The translations under genes were made by a program, and so were the position numbers. The notes beneath the pieces were generated by a model. That model had not been told where the DNA came from and ran no database searches. It worked only from the letters and a program-made list of their open reading frames with translations. A stretch of 64,000 bases of DNA from an uncultured Chitinophagaceae bacterium (lineage in GTDB: Bacteria > Bacteroidota > Bacteroidia > Chitinophagales > Chitinophagaceae). Location: positions 1-64,000 of the forward strand of contig CAKZFX010000021.1 of assembly GCA_936908745.1 (NCBI GenBank). The letters run 5' to 3'. Each line of letters starts with the position of its first letter. The first letter of the stretch is position 1. Positions 58,325 to 64,000 of this stretch are shown in pieces.

Positions 58325-58873
58325 TTATTTAACAAGCAATAATGAAACCAGTTTGCGCCTGTTGACCGATTGCGGCAATTGCAACAACAATTTATCTTTT
58401 TCAGCGCCGAGCATGATATAAGTATAAGTTACCAGCGATGTTTGCATCCCTTCAAAACTGAATTCGGGATCAGCATAGGACAAACGAAGTTTGATACCTT
58501 GTTTCTCCTCGTCATACTCACCTGCTTCATTGTCGATGGCATAAGCGGCGGTAAAACTGGTGTCTTTTTTAAAAACCGTTACAGATGTATCGTTAATGAA
58601 TTGCAACGCAAAATACTTTTGTGTCTCCGCTGCGTCTTTTGCATATTTTTCCTTTTCTGTTTTTATGTCAATCCATTCCATTTCTGTTTTATCGTTGATG
58701 GCCAGGTTGCCAAAAAAGCCTGTTTTTTCGGTACTGAACTTCTTTCCTTTTACAAAAGCTTTGGCGGCGGCCACATCGGCCGGTTTGGCCGGCAGGGTTT
58801 CCATTGCTTTATCGGAGCAGGCAGCTAATAGTGTTAAAACGGAAAGAGCAATGGCGGTAAAACGTACGATCAC
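58325..58873 (-). CDS. Lipoprotein of unknown function
   Basis: From a GTG at 58873, a signal segment (MIVRFTAIALSVLTLLAAC) ends in the lipobox Cys19. The 182-residue product contains FFGNLAINDKTEMEWIDIKT and a charged C-terminal half with QYFALQF-type beta pattern (FALQFINDTSVTVFKKD). I see no enzyme motif. It may have a lipocalin-like or beta-barrel fold, but that is a guess. It stands alone on the minus strand, with a word-like repeat upstream. Confidence 0.65.
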   Translation of the reverse strand: MIVRFTAIALSVLTLLAACSDKAMETLPAKPADVAAAKAFVKGKKFSTEKTGFFGNLAINDKTEMEWIDIKTEKEKYAKDAAETQKYFALQFINDTSVTVFKKDTSFTAAYAIDNEAGEYDEEKQGIKLRLSYADPEFSFEGMQTSLVTYTYIMLGAEKDKLLLQLPQSVNRRKLVSLLLVK

Positions 58874-58902
58874 GATTGATGGGTTTAGTTTTAAAATAAT
58901 TG

Positions 58903-58958
58903 CCCGCAGATTTCGCAGATAAGCGCAGAATTATAAAGCCATCAGCGGAATTTGCGGG
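58903..58958. repeat. Imperfect palindrome of CGCAGATTTCGCAG words
   Basis: CCCGCAGATTTCGC (58903-58916) and GCGGAATTTGCGGG (58945-58958) are reverse complements at 12 of 14 positions. The first 18 bases match 17 of 18 with 24911-24928, 34 kb away. It lies in the divergent gap between the lipoprotein and M20 peptidase genes. Confidence 0.75.
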
Positions 58959-59085
58959 AAAATTTATACTGGCAAGAACGCAATTTTTTCAGCTTTCCGG
59001 CATACCCTGCACCCGGTATTTGGCAGCCGGAACAACTACAGATTCCCTACCTTTATTGCCCAATTTTTAAATTAAAATACCTCTT

Positions 59086-60450
59086 ATGCAAGCCTGGAAA
59101 AATTATCAGGAAGAGAATAAAGATCGTTTCCTCAACGAAATGCTTGACCTGCTGCGCATCCCTTCTGTAAGTGCAAAAAGTGAACACAAAGCCGACATGC
59201 AGAAATGCGCAGACGCTGTAAAGAAAAGTTTACTGGATGCCGGTTGTGAAAAAGCGGAAGTAATGGCAACGGATGGCCACCCGGTAGTGTATGGCGAAAA
59301 AATAATTGATCCGTCAAAACCTACGGTGCTGGTGTATGGCCACTATGACGTGCAACCTGCCGAGCCGCTGGAATTATGGACCAACCCGCCCTTTGAACCT
59401 ACGATCGTTGACGGAAAAGTATTTGCAAGAGGCAGTGCCGATGACAAAGGCCAGTTCTATATGCACGTAAAGGCATTAGAAACAATGGTGCAGACCAATA
59501 CCATGACCACCAATGTCAAATTCTTAATAGAAGGTGAAGAAGAAGTAGGTTCACCCAACCTCGGAAAATTTGTGGCAGCCAATAAAGAACTATTAAAAGC
59601 CGATGTGATCCTGATCAGCGACAGTTCTTTGCTGAGCATGGAAAATCCATCATTGGACACAGGCGTTCGTGGCCTGAGTTATATACAGGTGGAAGTAACG
59701 GCTTCCGGTCGTGACCTGCACAGCGGTACCTACGGTGGCGCGGTTGCCAACCCGATTACGGTATTGGCAAAAATGATCGCAAGCTGTCATGATGAAAAAA
59801 ATCATATCACTATTCCGAATTTCTATGATGATGTGGTAGTAGCCAGCCAGGAAGAAAGAGACCTGATCAATAAAGCCCCGTTTGACGAAAAAGAATACAA
59901 AGACGAAATAGGCATCAAAGAACTCTGGGGCGAAAAAGGGTACAGTACTTATGAAAGGACGGGTATCCGCCCAACGTTGGAAGTAAATGGCATCTGGGGT
60001 GGCTACACCGGCGAAGGCGCTAAAACCGTATTGCCTGCAAAAGCATTTGCAAAAATTTCTGCCCGTTTGGTTCCTAATCAAACATCAGACAAGATCACAG
60101 AAGTATTGTTGAAATACTTTAAATCTATCGCACCTTCCTGCGTGGATGTAAAAGCAGAACTACACCACGGTGGCGAGCCTTATATGACACCGATCGACAG
60201 CAAAGGTTATAAAGCGGCGTCGAAGGCGGTGGAAACAACTTTTGGCAAAGTGCCTATTCCTGTTCGTGGTGGCGGCAGTATCCCGATCTGTTCTATTTTG
60301 GAAAAAGAATTGGGCATCAAGATCATTTTCATGGGCTTTGGCCTGGATAATGATAACCTGCACAGCCCGAATGAAAAATACAATATTGAGAACTACTATA
60401 AAGGCATCGAAACGATCCCTTATTTCCATAAATATTTTTCAGAAGCATAG
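59086..60450 (+). CDS. M20-family metallo-dipeptidase
   Basis: The 454-residue zinc peptidase has the di-metal residues in YGHYDVQPAEP (His86, Asp88), ARGSADDKGQ (Asp119) and LIEGEEEVGSP (Glu151/152), with a lid domain between. It closely resembles CNDP/PepV-type dipeptidases active on beta-alanyl or general dipeptides. There is no signal peptide, so it is cytoplasmic. It stands alone on the plus strand. Its TAG stop leads into a word-like palindrome that precedes the S4 protein gene. Confidence 0.93.
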   Translation: MQAWKNYQEENKDRFLNEMLDLLRIPSVSAKSEHKADMQKCADAVKKSLLDAGCEKAEVMATDGHPVVYGEKIIDPSKPTVLVYGHYDVQPAEPLELWTNPPFEPTIVDGKVFARGSADDKGQFYMHVKALETMVQTNTMTTNVKFLIEGEEEVGSPNLGKFVAANKELLKADVILISDSSLLSMENPSLDTGVRGLSYIQVEVTASGRDLHSGTYGGAVANPITVLAKMIASCHDEKNHITIPNFYDDVVVASQEERDLINKAPFDEKEYKDEIGIKELWGEKGYSTYERTGIRPTLEVNGIWGGYTGEGAKTVLPAKAFAKISARLVPNQTSDKITEVLLKYFKSIAPSCVDVKAELHHGGEPYMTPIDSKGYKAASKAVETTFGKVPIPVRGGGSIPICSILEKELGIKIIFMGFGLDNDNLHSPNEKYNIENYYKGIETIPYFHKYFSEA

Positions 60451-60454
60451 TGTC

Positions 60455-60520
60455 AATAGTGAATAGTCAATGGTGAATGGTTTCTTCAAATTAATTATTC
60501 ACTATTGACTATTCACCATT
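60455..60520. repeat. Word-like hairpin AATAGTGAATAGTC, 24-bp arms
   Basis: The arm at 60455-60478 begins AATAGTGAATAGTC and pairs with 60497-60520 (ATTCACTATTGACTATTC...) at 22 of 24 positions, with an 18-nt loop. It begins 4 nt after the M20 peptidase stop. Similar words (CATTCACGACTCACCATTC) continue to 60548, 8 nt before the next start codon. Confidence 0.85.
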
Positions 60521-60555
60521 CACGACTCACCATTCACAATTGACCATTCCCTAAG

Positions 60556-60936
60556 ATGCCTGAAAAGCTACGTCTCGACAAATACCTCTGGGCCATCCGT
60601 CTTTTTAAAACAAGGCGGTTGGCTACCGATGCCTGCAATAATGGCAAAGTGAAGTATTTAGAAGAGCAAGCCAAGCCCGGCAAGAATGTTCATTTAGGCG
60701 ATGTGTACGATGTAAAAACAGAACATAAAAAATGGCGCATAAAAGTGACAGGGCTTTTGGAAACCCGTGTCAAATATGAAGAAGCGATTAAGAATTATAG
60801 CGACATCACACCACAGGAAGAACTGGAACGACTGCAGTACCAGGCTGCCAGTTTTCATACAGGTAAGCGGCCGAGCAAGATCGGGCGACCTACCAAAAAA
60901 GAAAGAAGAGACCTTGATGATTTTTTAGGTGATTAA
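60556..60936 (+). CDS. S4-domain RNA-binding protein, Hsp15-like
   Basis: The 126-residue protein starts with an S4 domain (KLRLDKYLWAIRLFKTRRLATDA, then GKVKYLEEQAKPGKNVHLGD). A C-terminal basic tail contains TGKRPSKIGRPTKKERRDLDD. This matches Hsp15/HslR, which binds stalled 50S subunits with a nascent chain. It has no signal peptide. The tail sequence is also used in Bacteroidota family members. It is followed 10 nt later by a lipoprotein gene and preceded by a repeat hairpin. Confidence 0.9.
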   Translation: MPEKLRLDKYLWAIRLFKTRRLATDACNNGKVKYLEEQAKPGKNVHLGDVYDVKTEHKKWRIKVTGLLETRVKYEEAIKNYSDITPQEELERLQYQAASFHTGKRPSKIGRPTKKERRDLDDFLGD

Positions 60937-60946
60937 AAATGTGATT

Positions 60947-61324
60947 ATGAAACAGTGGCTCTTACTCTCCTTTATTTTGTTGGCTACAGCTTGTTCAAAA
61001 AGCAGCGGCGGGGATGATGATACACAATCGCCTGTCATTACGATTAGCTCTCCTGCTAACAATTCATCGGTCACAGGTGGCCAGGCGGTGAACATAACCG
61101 GAACGATTACCGACAGCAACCGCATTGCAGAACTACATGTGCATATTTCCAACAATAATACAGGAACATTGCTGATCGATATTCATCGAACGCCTGCCGG
61201 TAATTCATACTCTTTAAATGAAAATTTTACCACGCAAGCAGGCATCACGTATAAGATACAGGTGATTGCCAAAGATGCGGCAGCCAATGAAACGATCTCT
61301 TCTGTTCTGGTTACGGCAAATTAA
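60947..61324 (+). CDS. Small lipoprotein with an Ig-like domain
   Basis: From the ATG at 60947 a lipoprotein signal ends LATAC (Cys16), then SKSSGGDDDTQSP. The rest is an Ig/FN3-like beta sandwich typified by ISSPANNSSVTGGQAVNITG, ITDSNRIAELHVHISNN and IQVIAKDAAANETISS. The 125-residue product resembles bacterial Ig-like or DUF4625-type modules. It starts 10 nt after the S4 gene, so the two may be co-transcribed. It is probably surface-exposed; its binding partner is unknown. Confidence 0.75.
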   Translation: MKQWLLLSFILLATACSKSSGGDDDTQSPVITISSPANNSSVTGGQAVNITGTITDSNRIAELHVHISNNNTGTLLIDIHRTPAGNSYSLNENFTTQAGITYKIQVIAKDAAANETISSVLVTAN

Positions 61325-61351
61325 AAGGCCGCCTGGAAAGGCAGCCTTTTT
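61323..61351. terminator. Bidirectional intrinsic terminator
   Basis: AAAAGGC (61323-61329) plus GCC (61331-61333) pair with GGC (61340-61342) and GCCTTTT (61344-61350), with one internal mismatch. T and A tracts lie at the two sides. It separates the convergent lipoprotein and TPR genes. Confidence 0.82.
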
Positions 61352-61389
61352 ACTACACACCGAAATCATAGAAAAAAACAACGTTTAGG

Positions 61390-63003
61390 TTATTTCCCGT
61401 CGGCAATCCACTTTTTCAACAACTCAACATATTTGGCCCCATCGGCATTTTCCGGATCAATGGCGTGAAATTTTTCAAACCATGCCAGTGCAGCGGGATA
61501 ATTCTTTTTGATATTGGCTTCGTAGCCGCCTAAGTAGGAATAAGCTTTTACCAGTCTTGGTTTATTCTCATCTTTATTTTCCTTTTCGGCCATTTCCACC
61601 ACTTTTTCATAAAAAGGTACAGCCGTGCCCAACGCCATCGCTGTATCTATGGCCGCGTTATTGGTAGCCCGCCAGTAATAACCAGCAATATGTTCAGGAT
61701 ATTTAGCAACGTATTGGGCAAAAACAGAATCAGATTCTGCGTACTCTCTCGCATAATAATGCGCTATTCCCCAATAGAAAAGATCAACATTCGTACTGTT
61801 TTCGTTCCATCGGTTAAAATTGCCCAGCCATATTGCCTGTGTATGATAATCTTTTAACCACTTGGCAAGATCTGCTATTTGGCCGGCATACTTTATTTTA
61901 TTGGCCGGCAGGCTGTCCAGCTCAGCAGCCTTGATATAATAATTCATGGCATTGATTTCATCACCTGTTTTCTGCGCCATTCTTGCCCTGAAATCATAAT
62001 CAGCAGCGATCCATTTGGAAGGCTCTTCTTTTGCAAAATATTTCTCAATACTGTTTTTAGCGCTGAGACTGTCACCCGACGCTTCGTAAGCGTAAGCGAT
62101 CAGTTTATACAAACGGGGTTGTGCATCCTCCTTTTCATTTTTCAGTAATTCTTTGGCAGAAGCAATGGCAGCATTGTAATCTCCGGCGAGGTAGAGCATA
62201 TCGGTCCAGCGATAATCGTTTTCTATTGATTTATCTGCATTGGCGATATAGGCAGAGAGATATTTCCTGGCCTCTTTTGTATCACGATAGTAATAGTGAT
62301 CATACAATTCATCCAGCACCGGCACATATGTCGAATCAATCTCGTATGCTTTGTTGAAATGCTCCATATAGATGGATGTATTCTTCTGCGTTACAAATAT
62401 TTTTCCCATCAGGTAATGAGCTTGCAGGTTGGAAGGGTCTTTCTCCAATGCATCTTTATATGCTAAATAAGCATTAGAACCATCGCCCAGCTTGCGATAT
62501 GCCTTTCCTCTCAGCACATCCATTTCAGCGTTCTTCTTATCCTTATTCGATGCCATGTCCAGCACGGCCAAGGCTTTTTTTGCATCGCCTTTCTCTGCAT
62601 CTATATACGCTTCGGCAATCGTCATCAGCAGCAGGGGATTTTTTTTCGTTTTACGGTCTTCCAGTAATTGATCAAAAAACGTATCTGCTTCGGTTGTATT
62701 TCCGATACCTAATAAATATCTTCCATACGCAATATGATTCATTGGTTCCGTGCCGGGTATCGCTTCGTGATGCGATTCTACAAACTGTGTAGCTTCTTCT
62801 TTTTTATCCTGTTCAAAATAAGTTTTGATCAGCAGGTAATTCAACTCAGCATCATGTGCGGGGTCCGCTACTTTTTGCTCCAGCAGTTGTTCAGCACTTG
62901 CATAACGTTCATTATACAATAGATCTTTTACCTCTGCTATGTCTTGTGCACTTATAGTCATTGACACAGATAGCAGAACAGGCAGTATCGCCATTCTTTT
63001 CAT
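61390..63003 (-). CDS. Tetratricopeptide-repeat protein, exported
   Basis: A signal peptide (MKRMAILPVLLSVSMTISA, cleaved near AQD) precedes 518 residues of TPR-like repeats, including VLRGKAYRKLGDGSNAYLAY, NLQAHYLMGKIFVTQKN and YPAALAWFEKFHAIDPENAD. It has about ten helix pairs and no enzyme domain, so it likely acts as a protein-interaction scaffold in the periplasm. Layout and order of segments (AYEIDSTYVPVLDELYDHYY, then QPRLYKLIAYAYEASGD) parallel the partial protein at 1-1173 (about residue 200 onwards there). It starts 3 nt after the universal stress protein stop and is co-transcribed with it. Confidence 0.85.
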   Translation of the reverse strand: MKRMAILPVLLSVSMTISAQDIAEVKDLLYNERYASAEQLLEQKVADPAHDAELNYLLIKTYFEQDKKEEATQFVESHHEAIPGTEPMNHIAYGRYLLGIGNTTEADTFFDQLLEDRKTKKNPLLLMTIAEAYIDAEKGDAKKALAVLDMASNKDKKNAEMDVLRGKAYRKLGDGSNAYLAYKDALEKDPSNLQAHYLMGKIFVTQKNTSIYMEHFNKAYEIDSTYVPVLDELYDHYYYRDTKEARKYLSAYIANADKSIENDYRWTDMLYLAGDYNAAIASAKELLKNEKEDAQPRLYKLIAYAYEASGDSLSAKNSIEKYFAKEEPSKWIAADYDFRARMAQKTGDEINAMNYYIKAAELDSLPANKIKYAGQIADLAKWLKDYHTQAIWLGNFNRWNENSTNVDLFYWGIAHYYAREYAESDSVFAQYVAKYPEHIAGYYWRATNNAAIDTAMALGTAVPFYEKVVEMAEKENKDENKPRLVKAYSYLGGYEANIKKNYPAALAWFEKFHAIDPENADGAKYVELLKKWIADGK

Positions 63004-63006
63004 ATG

Positions 63007-63885
63007 TTACTCGTTTAGAGGTGACAGAATCGGTTGATGAGGCGCTATCGTCAGTACGGGTATGGTAGATTCTTTGTATAAGTATTTTCCAAAAAGGCGG
63101 CTTAACCAGCCTTTTAAAACAGATTCTTTGCCGGGGTTCACTACAATAAGATCCGCTTTTACATTTTTTGCATACGCCAATGTGCCGCTTCCTTTCTCTT
63201 CTTCTTCACCGGTTGAAAAGTAAACCTTCACATCTGTGTGATCTTTGATCAACTGGTAAGCTCTTGTAAGGCATTTTGAATTCTGCTGACCGGCTTCTTC
63301 CGAATTGGTTTTTTTTCCCATCAGGTGAACGATGCCATTGAATTTTCTTGCTAAGAAAGTAGCAACGGTCAGTTTGCGTACCGGCAGGAAATCATCCACC
63401 GGCACCACTATATTTTGCAAATGACGTAAATCAAACTTCCTGGTAACGGTCAAAATAGGACACTGTGTTTGCTGCGAAAGCAAATCAACATTCACCTGTT
63501 GCACCAATGCGCCAAAAAAACGTTTACGATGACGGGGTATCAGTACAAGATCAATATGCTTTGCAATAATGAGATCTTTCATCACCTGCTGCCAACTGCC
63601 TAATGACACAGTTGTTTCCATCAGCAACCCGTCTTTTAACTGTGAATTGTACCTGCTTATAAGATGTTTCATTTTCAATTCCGCCTGGTCGGTCGTTGAA
63701 TTGAAAAGAGAACCTGCAAAATGCCCGTCGTATAAAAAAGGGATGGCTGTGATCGGCGTCTGAACATGTAACACATGAACATCGCAATTAAACTCGTTGG
63801 CGATCTTAACAGCTTTTTCCATCACCATGTCGGTGTTCCTGTTAAAGTTGACGGGTACTAATATGTGATTAAAAAAACTTTTCAT
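63007..63885 (-). CDS. Universal stress protein with two UspA domains
   Basis: The ATG at 63885 gives 292 residues beginning MKSFFNHILVPVNFNRNTDM; a frame from 63927 adds an unlikely leader. The first UspA domain has ILVPVNF and ends near ILTVTRKFD. The second begins NIVVPVDDFLPVRKLTVATF and ends VLTIAPHQPI. The ATP-binding G-2x-G-9x-G(S/T) motif is not clearly complete in either domain, so it may be of the non-nucleotide-binding type. A role in general stress is inferred. It is the first gene of a two-gene unit with the TPR protein. Confidence 0.88.
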   Translation of the reverse strand: MKSFFNHILVPVNFNRNTDMVMEKAVKIANEFNCDVHVLHVQTPITAIPFLYDGHFAGSLFNSTTDQAELKMKHLISRYNSQLKDGLLMETTVSLGSWQQVMKDLIIAKHIDLVLIPRHRKRFFGALVQQVNVDLLSQQTQCPILTVTRKFDLRHLQNIVVPVDDFLPVRKLTVATFLARKFNGIVHLMGKKTNSEEAGQQNSKCLTRAYQLIKDHTDVKVYFSTGEEEEKGSGTLAYAKNVKADLIVVNPGKESVLKGWLSRLFGKYLYKESTIPVLTIAPHQPILSPLNE

Positions 63886-64000
63886 AAACAGGCATGGCCA
63901 TGTTTGCAGTTGCAATGTATCATCCAATGGTAAGTATGGAATTAACCTGCAATTAGAAAAGAATTAAAACAGCCGCTTATTTCTTTAGCGTAGGAAGAGT
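63886..64000. other. Upstream gap at the right window edge
   Basis: No gene or repeat is seen in these 115 bases. They contain AT-rich sequence upstream of the universal stress protein gene but no clear TAnnTTTG box on the minus strand. Confidence 0.4.

Noticed and set aside
24872..60550. Possible CRISPR arrays in the repeat regions
   Set aside because: The repeated words have no constant length or regular spacers, and no cas genes are present.

Overview
This window looks like a chromosomal segment of a Bacteroidota member, most likely from the Chitinophagaceae or a close relative. The evidence is two SusC/SusD pairs with CarboxypepD-reg N-termini, a short primary sigma factor beginning MRQLKITKSITNRES, a DUF4836 lipoprotein, and promoters carrying the Bacteroidota -7 box TAnnTTTG (often TATCTTTG) close to start codons. 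No phage, transposase, integrase or CRISPR array is visible. This placement comes from protein families, not from a database search.

Layout. 1-2.4 kb (minus): a TPR gene cut by the window edge, a PstS-like binding lipoprotein and a small membrane protein. 2.6-8.0 kb (plus): LMW phosphatase, hisS, a DUF4836 lipoprotein and an ABC ATPase/permease pair. 8.1-18.5 kb (minus): two tandem SusC/SusD units. 18.7-26.6 kb: thiolase, rlmN, a Spy/CpxP-like protein, two pseudouridine synthases, metZ and a tRNA-like gene with an odd anticodon arm. 26.7-32 kb (minus): sterol-desaturase-like protein, aldo/keto reductase, AhpD-like protein and a TonB-dependent receptor. 32.2-45.3 kb (minus): a sulfate-assimilation and siroheme operon. 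45.4-48 kb (minus): Rrf2 regulator, OsmC, CDF transporter and a lipoprotein. 48.3-61.3 kb: housekeeping genes (LptF/G-type permease, rpoD, ffh, rpsP, rimM, dinB, hpf, M20 peptidase, S4 protein) mixed with small uncharacterised genes. 61.4-64 kb (minus): a second TPR protein and a tandem-domain universal stress protein.

The central system is the 13-kb sulfur operon: peroxiredoxin-cysH-cysD-cysN-cobA-cysJ-cysI-hemA-hemCD-hemB-MET8/TSUP. It has the enzymes from sulfate to sulfide by the APS-reductase route (no APS kinase is present). It also encodes every siroheme step from glycine and succinyl-CoA: an ALAS-type HemA, HemB, a fused HemC-HemD, CobA, and a Met8-like domain fused to a TSUP permease. 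The operon promoter and the promoter of the neighbouring TonB-dependent receptor each carry a 15-bp palindrome over a TTGG -33 element, in the same register and 19 nt from a TAnnTTTG -7 box. This suggests one co-regulon, perhaps under the Cys-rich Rrf2 protein encoded next door.

The second unusual theme is a set of about ten intergenic word-like repeats. Each is built from short degenerate words (TAGTCGGGAGTC, ATTCACTATTGAC, GGCAATTGGCAAT, CCGCAGATTTCGCAGAT, GAAGTACGAAGTACG), usually arranged as imperfect palindromes. Several begin directly at gene stop codons, and related words recur at loci tens of kilobases apart.
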